In this document: positions 36,801 through 48,699 of the stretch, piece by piece
Layout: every line of letters starts with the position of its first letter
Numbering within the stretch: the stretch's first letter is position 1
From: Phoenix dactylifera
Lineage: Eukaryota; Streptophyta; Magnoliopsida; Arecales; Arecaceae
Assembly (NCBI RefSeq): GCF_009389715.1
Contig: NW_024067889.1
Span: forward strand, 338,751 to 402,750
Length of the DNA: 64,000 bases
Direction of reading: 5' to 3'
Translations under genes and position numbers: made by a program
The notes under the pieces: model-generated
The model's input: the letters and a program-made list of their open reading frames with translations, nothing else
The model's database searches: none
Told to the model about the DNA's origin: nothing

Positions 36801-39800
36801 CCAGACTATAGTAGGGAGCAGCTGATAACAATGATATTACACATGGGTCACCCCAAATGGGTTATAACTTTACACATACATATAAATACAGATAATTATT
36901 CAAACCATGAAACAAGATCAGCATGAGCCTATTAGAAGAAATATGATTAAATCATAACCAATACGCTAGTAATTAATCAAAAGCAACATTCAAGGATCCT
37001 CATGTTCTTAACTGCTTCAAGTCCACTTCTCAGAAATGTCAATGTGGTACAAAATACACAGCAAATGCACATTTTAGAGCTGTAAATTGTACATGATTAT
37101 ATTGTATAAATTATATGCAATTATATCAATGGATTTCTGAAAACCAGGATGTCGAGTATTATAAGGACATGTGCAAGGAGTATTGCCAAATTGCTTTTGT
37201 TTGCGAGTTTTTATGTATCTATTTATGTATATACATGTCTCCATACACATGTAAGAATATATGTATTTATGAGGCTATGTTCCTTACTAATATATTTACT
37301 TCCGTATTGTAATTATCCAACACTAGTTCGTCAAATTTCCTGTAACTAGATAAAGCACTAATTGTTTCAAGCACTTCATGATAGAAATCAAGACTTCCTG
37401 AAAGATAGAGAGATTCACACATTGGAGGAGGCCACCACACCAACCCCTGAAAAATCATACTTCGCACTAGAAAAGGATTCACCAGCATTACATAAATAAA
37501 TAACCTGACATTACACCAGAGAAAACTCACAAAAAGACTTAAAGATTGGGCAAATAGAATCATATCGTCATCCCTTTAAATCACTTTGAAACAAGCTATC
37601 CATAGTTTAACTCTGACACAACTTTGTCATGTATCAAACCGTATACTTTGAAGTCTATGCCAATTCTAAGACTACTTGGAACTCAGGTTCCTAGAACTAC
37701 AAATGTTCATATTTCCTAATTGGTGCACCCTCACTATATGCTTGTTCCACTGATTTTCTGTGCCATTATGCTTTTGTTTGGTATAGCACTCTTCTAGCGA
37801 AGTGGCAATATCTTCTCCAGCTAGAGTCTAGTATTACTAATGTCTTCAAGGTCATTTTGTCCACCCTACCTGTTGCACACAGGTGAGTGAGACCATGCTA
37901 TTATAAAGCCATTTGCTTCCGGCTCCACTTCAATTTCATTGAGCCTCTCCAATTTGTTAGTTTCACTAGATATGTCTTCATCTCTCTCTTTTGCATGACA
38001 GCTTCAAGACAACAAAGCAAGTCTAAAATTGTTATCTACCTACCATTAATTTCGAGGAAATTTAACTGCCAGCAATTTTGACCAGGTTCTTATTTTTGAC
38101 TTTTCATTTCCATTATAATTGAGGCGTTTTTTGTTAATATTTTTGGTTTCTAATCTCCAAGCATTCCTCCATTGCATTTAACATTTTATTTTATCCTCCT
38201 TTCATCAACCAGCGCTACTTCATATTCTAGTAACATAACCCACTATACATCTCTTTGAATTCTAACTGTAAGTTTGTCGATGGGTAGTGCAAGAATTTGA
38301 ATAAATATCTTCCGTGAATAAAATCTTGCAGCATTTTCATCCTGGTTGCCACAAGTTCCAACTAGCAAAAACATTTATTATTACACACATAATATACGTG
38401 AATGATTCCCCTTTTTTTTTATGCTATCATTATCACCGACAGTATAACTTACCATCAAGTATGGTTGGTTTCTTTGAGTGCAATATAGTTGTAATGCTTT
38501 CTTTCCTCAATACATCGATTAGGAAATTGTGAAAGGATCATTTTTGGTGCATAAAAAGAAGATTTAGAATAAAAAACTAGTAAAGATATGTAATCTCATC
38601 ACAACAAATCTGTACGTATTATTGATACTATCATACACTCATGTGCAGTTCAAGGTAGAAAACTTTAGCACAAACCAGCAGAGGAAAAGTTTGAAGCAAA
38701 TTAGATATAGAAGAGGGTTTTCTGGATTAGACTAGCTAATAGATTGAAAGCAAACTCCAAATGCAAATTCTAAGCATAGTGTACCTTTTCCCCTTCTGTG
38801 GAAAAACAACACAGTCAACCATATGGTGCAGATCTGGAACATCAACAGCAGATAAAACACGGATGTCACCGGGGTGGAGGCAGGGGTTTTTAGCAACGAC
38901 GACTTTCCCCTTCAGCACAGCAGTATGATGGTCTGATTCACTTCCACCATACACAAAGAGACCATTATTGTGGAACTGCGTTCTTCCAGTACAAGAAACT
39001 TGAACAAATACCTGCCCATATTCCAAGATTTTAGTTTCATCCAAGCACCCCATCATTGCTCTTCCTTTTGGAATAAATATTCTTGACTTCGTTTTCAGTT
39101 CCAACAACCTTGATGCCCTAAACGTTTGGAGCACCATTGAAAGGAAAGGTTCAGAGTCAGGCTTATAACCACACAATAGCAATTCTTTAAGAACACTGGT
39201 TGTTTCTCCTGAGGGCATAAGCTCGATTGCTTCCTGTGCCCTTACTGGATCAGTTAAAATCTTATCCAATTGATTTACAGCTTCTTCTTGCTTCATTTCA
39301 AAATTCCAATCCCTAACTCCCAATGTTGAAAGAAGAGTGATCAACTGACGGTTGAGGAAACATGGCTGATGCTTGCTGTATGCAAGGACATCCAGTTTCG
39401 TGTTATCTGATTTATATTTGCGCATGCTTTCTCGCAAGGATAGCTTCTTCGATGAGGTTGGATCAACAGCAACAACACCTTTATAACCACCATATCTAAT
39501 TTGGAAGGCTGATGGAGTTGAACTTTTTAAGCCACACTTTATGGCCACTCTCTTTGCAAATTCAGCAGATATTTTCCCAATACCATCAGAGAAAACATAT
39601 TTTCCATATCTTACATCAGGAATATCATCAACGTCATGCTTGTCAACAGTTAAAGTTTCAGTAGAAGAACTAAAAGACTGACCAAGCCTAGCAGCATATT
39701 TAGCCACATTTCTTATCTCATGGAAATCGCCCATCCACTTTCTGATAGCAGCTGCAGTTAATCTTTCATTCGAAGCAAACATCCATGCAGAATTTTCCCG

Positions 39801-42800
39801 TAACTGACTAGATGAGAAAGCAAGAAATTCAAACTTCTTATCACCAATAGTTATGCCATTTCTCAGTACTGACAGTATTCTCCTGTAAAGGGCAGTATGC
39901 ATTTCATTTCCTGCAGAACCAGATCGGGATGACAAATCTGTTGAATGCATCTTTTCCCAATCCTCGTCAACAAAAGAAACTCGAACGAAATTTTCTATAT
40001 CTTCAGAAAAATGGCGCACCACACGATTGGACACATTAACCTCGGGTCCATAAAAGTATACTTTGGAAGGGGTCACTTGCACCCTGTAAACATAAACCAA
40101 GCCAGCATCCAAAGATATGCTAGGTGATTTTGGAAGGCGGAGGGATCTTTTAAGTTTCAAGTACTTTTTAGTGAGCCAATTTGCTGGATCAAAGAAGGAG
40201 CTTTTTGAATGATACATCTCTTCTATGGCGCATTCTATATAATCGATACGGATAAACTGAGGACTGACCAGCCCAAAAAATTTTCCATCAAGGGTGGGCC
40301 CAAAGAGTGTCCCATTCTGAACCATATGATTAATCTTGAAGAGAATTTTATATGGAACCTCAATCCTTGGGCGAGGTTCCACAATGGGGACTAGATCCAA
40401 GCTGCGAGAGTAGGAAGAGCCTCTCTCCAAGTCAAAACGACCTTCAAATTCCTTATAAAAGGGAAAGTAGTCACGTATATTTGGAAGATCACAGTCATAC
40501 GACAGCTGCAAACACAAAGCAGAAGATTGTCCAATGCTACATAATGGGGAGAAATCTGTCGTCCTGACCCACTGATCATCTGGAAGGTCTTTAAAGTAAT
40601 TGTATTCTGGATCTTCATGCAGAAGACCTGAATTACGAAGGGACAGTTCATAAACCTTGGGAGCAGCTACCACCTGTAGTTCAGTAACCACATTAACAAT
40701 TAGATAGAAAAAGAAAGACAAAAGAGGCATCACGCTTGGGGCATAAAGTACTCTACAAGGCTAAAAGGCAAAATATCTGCATCAGAGGCCTACTATTTCT
40801 GATGCTGGATTTCTGATTAGATCATTGGTTTCCATGAAAACAAACATGGATAATATAAGAAAGACAAAGAAGGATTCATAGCCAACCACATTATATTCTG
40901 AGTACTAATTAGAGAAATAAACACCAGTATAACTAGAACAGCTGTACAATTGCTAACTAAAAGAAAAGATAATTGAAGAAAAAAATAAAGGAGCAGATAA
41001 AGAAGAACATGAACCACAAAAGAAATAAAGTTACAAAGCACTTAGGAAGTGTATGTGTGTGTGAGAGAGAGGGAGAGGGAGATAAGAAACAGGTAAGGCA
41101 CCTTTGCTAAAAGGTTTAGCGCATGCAGGCATGCTCATATATGCTATGAAGCAAGGGCTAATTTTGAGAGATTTGGAAGCAATTACTGGACATCTTTTAG
41201 CTACACAAAATGCTGAAACACAATCCATAGGCCAAGTTTAATAATGTTTTGCCCAAGGTTCGCCGTCTCGATATCGAACCCGATATCGGTGCCACACTGG
41301 TACCATATCGGTATGGTACAGTGCAGAATTTTTTTGGTGTACCAAGTATTGGTACGCCACCCGTAATGCGTACCGATACCGAATCAGTACGGTATGCCCC
41401 GTACCACCCGGTTCAGGCCAATACAACATACCATGGCTTTACCCCTGGATGCTAGAGGAATATCACAAAACTAATACTAAGATCCAAAATGTCGCCTCTT
41501 TTTTTTCCCATGTCTCCTAAGCTCAGGCCCTCCATTCCTCATTCCTCCATCCTCCTCTCTCCCCCACTTTGGGCCACCCACTCTCCCCATGCCCCAGCTT
41601 ATCCATCTCAACCCTATACAACTTACCTCCCATAGCCAACACTGCCCAGCCCCCTGCAACCAATCAAAATCAGCACCTAGACCCATGCTCCTTTTTCATA
41701 CATCCCTAGCGGACGCATATCAACAGAAGCTTTGACATCCACCTTTCTACTTTGGATTCCAGGACACCTCCAACTATCCCATTCTCCACCTCCAATGATA
41801 GCATTATTGGGGTCATTGTGGACAACAAGGTGTTGTTAGATCAACATAGTAAGAAGGCTGTGAATGGAGGCATTAATGAGGGCAGTAAGAGCGTTAAGGA
41901 TGCCTAAGCAATGGAAAAAGTTGAAAAAGCAGACCTTATAGCAAGATTGAGGGGTTTTTTGCCGGGTTAGAGGTGGTGGCGTAGATGTCAATTCTCATGG
42001 CGGTTGGGGAACTTATATTCTAATTGATCAACGCCATGGTGTAGATGTGCATTAATCCGGTTGCAGAAGAGAAGTCTTAATCCTTGATTACTGTCACATC
42101 AAAAAGGAGGAAAAAACAGAAGGGAAAAAGGTAGGAGTCAATAGGTGTAGCTGTTGAACTTGATTTAGCAGTTGATTCAGTAGTCCAGCTTACAAAAACC
42201 AGGATATGGCAGGAAAGGAACTGGGCAATAGACTACCTAGATTACCTTAATACACTTCCTAGACTACCAAGCACTTAAGGGTAAAAAAGGTATCCTTGAA
42301 ATTTAATCAGGCACCAAATGTGTCAGCATTAGCCTACATGGTCGCCTTTTTGGGCACACTCCCTTTTCCTTAATTTAATCAAAAAATGGTATTTAGGCAA
42401 TCAATGGTGTTTGTAAACATCTCCTATCCAAAACATAATTATGCACATGGCCAATATGCATATACGCGGTGTTTGTACATATTTTCATCCATAAGCCGAT
42501 TTGTATGTATGGATATGTGTTTATATGTTGTATGTACGTATTAAAGCCAGATATACATTGTCGACCCCTTCCCTAACAGCTTAAACTTTTGGGGGATAGC
42601 AGATAGTTGACATATATATGTAAATACACACATATGCATGCATTAACAATCCATCCACATGCATGCACACAAGTACATAAAGATACGAACACATGCATGG
42701 AAGCATGTATAATACGCAAATGAAAGTTCTAATTCTTAAGATTAATAAAGGGAAGAAAAGCTCCCATGATGGCATTCTTATTTTGCTTTATAGACTGAAA

Positions 42801-43603
42801 TAGGAAAAACATTCATGATTTATCATTACAAAACTTCAAAAATGTATCGCAGTTTTACCGATGAAAGAGCCACAAATTACAAGCAGCTAACAAATATACA
42901 GAGATGGTAAGGTTAGAGCTCAGGCAATAATGATATAAACATATTATCCATCCATGTAAGAATGTATATATGTATTTATCCATGGCATTAGCACTATTAT
43001 AACTTAGTTCTGAAGCATCTCCACTATTAAGTAAAATAAGGTAAAAAGAGTTAAAAAATGTAAAAATGGTTCACAGAAGCAAACCTGAATCAAGAGAAAC
43101 TGCAAATATTTAGTAGATGAGTGGTGCAGCTGTATTTCCCATATGCTCTCATAAGCAAGTTCAAATTTATACGAATGGCTTCCCTGCACTAGGAAAAAGT
43201 ATATTTTTCTCATACTGAAACCAAAATTAACTCTGACATCCTTTGGAGACCAGAGGACAGAGAACTTGTTTTGTGAAACTGGGGAGCCAAAATGCACTGT
43301 CGTATTTTCAAGAACAAATAAAGAGGTCCTCGGCTTAGGGACAATGTCACGTTCCATATGTCGAACCTTCAACACAAAACCATCAACCCACACAAGGCGC
43401 TTACATGCTATAGACTCAGCATGTTTGTTCGCTATAAACTGAACTATTGCATATGCTCTTGATTTTGCTGTAACATATTTGGGAAGTCTAAACTTAAGTG
43501 CATATATGGTTCCCTTGCCTGTATGCACCTCCAGAAATTCTTTTACACTTGGGGCAGTTGCAGTTGTAGGGAATCCATGGATATTAATTGTCTTGCTTCC
43601 CAT
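33835..43603 (-). CDS. RDR1: RNA-dependent RNA polymerase 1 (RDR1), 4 coding exons, 1,131 aa
   Basis: A complete plant RDR1 gene. RDR1 copies single-stranded RNA into double-stranded RNA that DICER-LIKE enzymes cut into small RNAs. It is salicylic-acid-inducible in known plants and limits viruses. Coding exons on the minus strand: 43603-43085, 40673-38785, 36037-35887, 34671-33835. All junctions are GT-AG and in phase (3,396 nt). The N-terminus (MGSKTINIHGFPTTATAP) is the RRM-like RDR1 domain, followed by RDR1 landmarks such as DIVPKPRTSL, and the polymerase core is in exon 2. The catalytic DLDGD is at residues 813-817 (PHPNECSGSDLDGDIYFVSW). Its D..DGD spacing and the -LDGD form mark the RDR1/2/6 group. 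The C-terminal block contains NYIVNDSLGIIANAHTVFAD and NLLEHYGIKTEAEILSG. The start is at 43,601-43,603 because the in-frame upstream residues do not fit the family. Introns of 2.4, 2.7 and 1.2 kb are large. Nothing is broken. Confidence 0.96.
36176..36331 (+). mobile_element. tRNA-derived SINE (Au-like) with 17-bp target duplication
   Basis: The body, about 36,193-36,314, starts AGAGGGCAGCCCCATGCATG and contains GTGGGGTCTAGGG and GAGGCGAGGCTG, then a degenerate 'aaccggtgaca' near its end. This is the order of the widespread plant Au-type SINE. It is flanked by AAATCTGAAAGTTCTAT (36,176-36,192) and AAATCTGTAAGTTCTAT (36,315-36,331), 17-bp target duplications with one mismatch. It lies in the second coding intron of RDR1, antisense to the gene. 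There is no A-tail, as is usual for this family. Confidence 0.85.
41258..41450. repeat. GTACC/GGTAC-rich palindromic repeat copy in RDR1 intron 1
   Basis: The richest copy of this family: CGATATCGAACCCGATATCG, then GGTACCATATCGGTATGGTAC and CGTACCGATACCGAATC. The words are self-complementary and could form many short hairpins. The rest of intron 1 (40,674-43,084) shows only AT-rich DNA and a pyrimidine-rich stretch at about 41,495-41,600. Confidence 0.75.
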
Positions 43604-45145
43604 TCTTGAAGTAGTATGACATGCAACAATACCCCTTGAATTCAGAACTACTGTAGACATAAGAGAACCTTATGTTAACATTTAAATTGCTGGAATATAG
43701 TTTACTAGGTAAAAAGGGTTGGCATCACAACAATGGTAAGTACTTGAACCTCCAAGAAAAGGCTCACATGGTTATGCTTTAATTTCCATCATAACTTGTC
43801 TGATTAGTACTTAAATGTGGATGAAAGAGTACTATTGCTGAAAATTCTAAGTTATATCTAAAAGAGGGATGTTAGGCAAAAAAAGTTGAATATAGAAGAA
43901 ATGTTCATTTTCAAGTTCGAGGAAATTTCTATATTCAAGCTACGAAATATTTTTCTTGTTGAATATAGGCTAATGTTACTCAGACTAAATAAGAGTTTCT
44001 GAAACTAACAAAATGGATAAAACACGGAAAACTATGGAAAGATCAGCTAACTGTCAGATGTGCCATAGATATAACTTAACAAATATTCCAAACATTCTAG
44101 CAGCTATAACCAAGACATCATTTTACGCAAATAGAGACTTCCCTTATTTTCTAACTATGACATACTAAAGAATCACAAATAAGTGATCTAGGAGAATCAA
44201 TCTGCAATGATTTTCACTGATATCCATTTAAAACCCCTTGAAGATTTTCAGACTTGATTATAATACTTCTGTTGAAATAACAAGGAAAACAAAAGAAGCT
44301 AAAGGCCACCAACACATTAAAAAAATTAAAAAAAAAAGTCATCAAGCATGATACTCTAAGGGGCTAAGGTCAGGCATTACGTGACAATTGCCTAATCCTT
44401 TACCTAGCTTCACAAATTTTATAATAACGCGCAGCATCATATTATCACTATAACCAACTTAATGATTACTATAGAAGCACATGTAGATTCAAACAAGAAT
44501 TCCAAGACTACTTAATCCGTTAGCAATATATCTTTTAAGCTACGTGAAAGAAGATATAGAAGCATATTAAGACTACAAAATGAGACATCATTTCAAATAT
44601 CCACACTGATCTAAGCTGAGAAAGAAAAAAGATTAAAGAATAAAACATAATTCTTCGGACATCCCACTTTTTTCTAACAAAAATAAACAAATAAAGTAAA
44701 AGCACAAGAACTATGGCAGCCATCAAATATCAAGCTAGTTCATGAATCCCTGATAGCCCTTAATTTCAAGCAAACACCTTCCATGTTAACTTCGTCATAT
44801 CATCTCAAGCGTTTACCAAAACAAATAAACAAAGAAAAATGAAGCATGAATCAGAACTCATTCAAAAAAAGAATCACAAAGAAAATGTTTACTGTGAATT
44901 GCTTGATTTCCAGTGCTCCTAGGTCTTTCCCGTCGCTGCTGCACAGATTAGAGAGAGAGAAAGAATCAACCCATCAGAATTTAACAAAGATTGCTCTCTA
45001 AACGAACTACTGTAATTAAAAATCTCTTCTTTATCTAAAGAAATAACGATTCTAACCACCACCACTTCCCGAAAAGAAAGATTCAGCCTTGGGCGCGGAG
45101 GGAAGCGGGGGAGAGAGAGATCAATGACTTGAGGGTTTTAAAGCT
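43604..45145 (-). promoter_or_regulatory. Probable RDR1 leader exons, leader intron and promoter (inferred)
   Basis: On the minus strand an acceptor TTATGTCTACAG ends at about 43,654, 50 bases before the ATG, so the leader is probably spliced. Candidate leader exon DNA lies at about 44,890-45,125 (a CTCTCTCTCTCCCCCGC-type pyrimidine-rich leader). A weak TATA-like TTTAAAA lies at about 45,135-45,142. Exact exons cannot be fixed by eye. The intervening 1.2 kb has no other gene. Confidence 0.4.
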
Positions 45146-45149
45146 CGCT

Positions 45150-47730
45150 TATGTTTCCGAAAACCGCAGCCCCCAATGAAGCGAGCGGCGGGCCCACACG
45201 GTTCCATCGCTCAAGCCAAGTCGATAGTGCCGCGGTGAATGGCAACTGGTGGTGAGGGGATTCCTGATTCTATGCTTCACTTCGAAGCAGTGGCTTCGAC
45301 TCCGGTGTCCAACCAAGGAGAGAGTTGTGATGGCTGTCTCGTGAAGTGGTGTTTCGACATAGTATTCATTCACAGTGGTTGGGAGTCAACGAAGAGTCTT
45401 CGTAATTTGTTTTGTTTATACTATAATAAACGTGCCATGCCAACGTAGATTCTAATCTATGCTTGTCCAACGTAATAAAGTCTAACATGGGACCAGCATG
45501 TTGGGTGAATGTTTCATACAGTGACGTATCAAAATATCGTCAATACCCAAAAACTTTCTTGAACATGTCAAATTCTTATATGGTAATATATGTCCTTAAT
45601 ATTTTTGAGAAATCAAATTAGAACATTTCTTGATAACAAATTAAACAAAGATAATCATATCATTAAATTATTCGCAAAATCCCTCTTTAAAGAAAGCTGG
45701 TATGCATTAAAGCTAGTTTGACAAAAATAAGACCCGAAAACTAGCTTGAAGACTGAGCCAAGAAGCATTCAAGGCTAGTATATTTTATTGATCTAGAAAG
45801 AGTTTTATGATACAAAATTCTTGTTACAATAATTCACAGTCTTATCCTCAGTTTTATGGTACAAGGGATTCTAAATGAGCTAGGAATCATTGCTCAAGTA
45901 TTAGTAGATTACGAGTCCATGACTAGTTTCTCAAATGCTCTGCTTTCTATTGACTCTAAATCCATATCTAACATTCAGCCGTGAGTCTTTTCTTCATGCT
46001 TCTTGAAATAGGTATCCAAGACTGAACATTCTTGTTTTTGTTTGGCTGGCAATGAGTTATCAGTGCATCTTCGAGAGTCCCGCAATCAAGCTATAAAGCC
46101 ATCAAACATCAGAAAAAGACAGACACCAAGAAATAAGAGAGAAATTTCCCCTGTTATCTTACACCTCTCTAGGTTGGAAGACCACTTCTATGAAGAAGTC
46201 AATCTTGCACCATGACTCCCAATGTATGGCAGTGAAGACCGTGAGGATGAGGCAGGCATCGGTGGTTCGCAGGTTCGGGCAAGGAAGCAGAGTGAGAGCA
46301 AGGAGGAGGTCAGCTTTGATGAGGCATCTCTTATGGAGACAATTTATCAATCTTGCAAAAAATAGGAAGTTTGCTTCCAACATACAAAATGGAAGACGCA
46401 GTCATAACTCATAAGAGATGTGATTATTTTGAAGTATCATAAGCTTGATAGCTTAATATGATATCTTTTTTGGATATATTTGAGGCGGATCAGGAATCTA
46501 AGAAATCATTGAGTGCCAAAAGGATTCCTGATAGCCATACAATTTAAGTGGCTAGCTTTCATAAAGATTTTTATATAGGAAATATGCATAGAAAAACAAC
46601 TAAAGGGCACTGAGGCAGTAATTTTTGTGGAATTATAAAAGAAACCAGTATTCTAGCTCTTTAAAGTTCTTCAATAAAAATAAATTAATAAAAAAACAAG
46701 ATCACGATAGGTTGCGATGCACAAAGTATCATAGCACAGATGAATGTGCCGTGCAAGCACGGACCTAGCATAGTATAACACATTCAGCATAGATCGGCAT
46801 CTGAATCCTTAGTTTCAATTTAATAAATTGATAGCTGCATAATATATAATTCTAACTCTGTTGAGCATATTGATATCAAGTTTGACCATCTTTAAACATG
46901 TTGGTCATTTTTTTCTCTTTTTTTTTTTGGTGTTGGCAATAAATTAAAGCACCACATAGAGATAAATTTTTGCTTTAACTTGCAAGCCTTGATTCATTTC
47001 ATCAAATCTTATATGTTAAAAGAAAATTCTAAATACAAAAGAAAAGAACATCTGCTAATTGATTTTTGCATGCATTGTAGAAGTGGATAACAAATTCTAA
47101 TGCTACTTTAGTTTACAGGCAAGTTAATCATCTGCTAAGAAAAATTCTAAATACAAAAGAAAAGAACATCTGCTAAGAAAAACTTTTTTCTAGCATTTTA
47201 AAAAGTATAGGCAAGTTAATCATCTAGATGTACAAAAAGTAAGATCAAAACTTTACTGATTTAGTTAACTAGAACATATAAGCAATTATCAGATATAATG
47301 TATATAGGCACACTCTATAAACAATATATTTACAGGCAATATCATTATATTTACAGTCTATAAACAATAAATATTTTATATTTTCAGTTTTGATAATAAT
47401 GTATCGTTGGAGATCATACATATCCAGTTATTTGTTTCATAGAACACTTTTTGAATATAATTTCTATTTTGGTGTGATCTCAAACAGACCTATTTATCCA
47501 CCTATCATGTAGTACTGATCTAGATAGCCATGCAATAATCTCAAAGCCTTTTTTATTTTTTCTCGAGGGGATAATCTCAAGGTCTCTTTTTTTTTATACA
47601 AATCTCAAGGTCTCTTCGTAAACTACATCTGACCTCAGCGAAATTGTATTCGAGCGTGCAACAAGAGCGCTCGTGCAATGCACATCAAATTTTAGGAGAG
47701 CAGAGTGAGATCAGTCCCGGCGTGCTTTAT
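45150..47730. other. Intergenic DNA, no gene recognised
   Basis: Short open frames near 45,240 and 46,190 have no known motifs. A diverged duplication is present: AAAATTCTAAATACAAAAGA occurs at about 47,023 and 47,141. Confidence 0.45.
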
Positions 47731-47737
47731 CTCCGTG

Positions 47738-48065
47738 GACTCCGTACCAAGATTCCCCCCCGGGTCCTCCCTAAGTTCTGCACTAAAGTTCCAAGCCACC
47801 TTGCTCACGAAGCAATGGAACTTGATTGGTGCACTGCAATGCTGCCATCAAGTGAGAAACAAATTTGTTCTTAATTTTGGACCCACTGGAATTGTGCCTT
47901 TGTCTTTAAACTCCGTACCAAGATTCCCTTGAGTCTTTCCAAGTGTTCCACTGAAAACCCCAGACTTGCTAGCCAAGCAATTGAGATTGATTGGATCATC
48001 GTTGGAGCTGCTACCTCATGGGAGACAAAAGTGTACTTGGTCTGGGGACCCACCAGTAGTAAAAT
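47738..48065. repeat. Diverged tandem duplication, offset about 171 bp
   Basis: CTCCGTACCAAGATTCCC occurs at about 47,740 and 47,911. Both copies continue with a 'tcc...agtt/tgttc...cactaaa/cactgaaa' segment, then an 'aagcaatggaacttgattgg / aagcaattgagattgattgg' segment, and finally 'gacccactgg / gacccaccag'. Reading frames are not kept between copies. Confidence 0.8.
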
Positions 48066-48209
48066 TTTCTTTTCAAGCAGTTGCATTTGAAGGTTTGAGA
48101 AAAGCTATAGTTTTCTGACTACCGATTCAGATTAGACGAGGCATGTGCTATGCACTCATCTCGATAGCTAGAAGTGTGGAGTCTGGAGTTTCTTTTTGGG
48201 TTGGATTGA

Positions 48210-48690
48210 GGGCTCGTTTGGTTCGCGGGAAGCATTTTTTTTCCTAAGAATATGATTCCTGGGAAACAAATTTCTAGGAAGAGGATGCCTAGGAAAGTAC
48301 TTTTGGCATGTTTGATTGACCATGGAAAAGTGACAAATTTCCAAGGTACTTATGTTTGGTTGGCCATCCACTTTCCTAGGAAAGTTATATATAATTCCTA
48401 TTATGCCCTTAATAAAAATTAGATTTTTAATGCCTCTTTAATGCTTCTTTAATGCTTAAGGGACTTTTTGGGAAAAAGTAAAAATGGAGTGATTTCCGTC
48501 TCATGGGAAAGTAACTTTCCCATGTTTCTCATGGGAAAGACTTTCCCATGAAATGTGGGAATCACATTTCCATGGGAATACAACTTTCCCTTCTCTCTCC
48601 TTTGAAAACTCCAACCAAACAAGAGGCATCTCATTACTTTCCCGTTGACCACACTTTCCTCCCTTTTTTTTCCGCGAACCAAACGAGCCC
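48210..48690. mobile_element. MITE, 481 bp, perfect ~20-bp terminal inverted repeats
   Basis: The left end GGGCTCGTTTGGTTCGCGGG starts at 48,210, and the right end on the minus strand starts GGGCTCGTTTGGTTCGCGGA at 48,690. TGA precedes the left end (48,207-48,209) and follows the right end (48,691-48,693). A 3-bp target duplication and GGGCxxGTTTGGTT ends suggest a PIF/Harbinger (Tourist-like) MITE, although TGA is not the usual TWA. The interior consists of inverted ATGGGAAAG/CTTTCCCAT words at about 48,500-48,590. Confidence 0.8.
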
Positions 48691-48699
48691 TGAGTGGAT

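Noticed and set aside
43604-43660. Upstream in-frame ATG for RDR1, giving 19 more residues
   Set aside because: The family starts at MGSKT, and an acceptor site lies within this stretch, so it is leader DNA.
46190-46414. 74-codon Arg-rich frame (+) and its antisense partner
   Set aside because: No motif and no splice context; probably chance.
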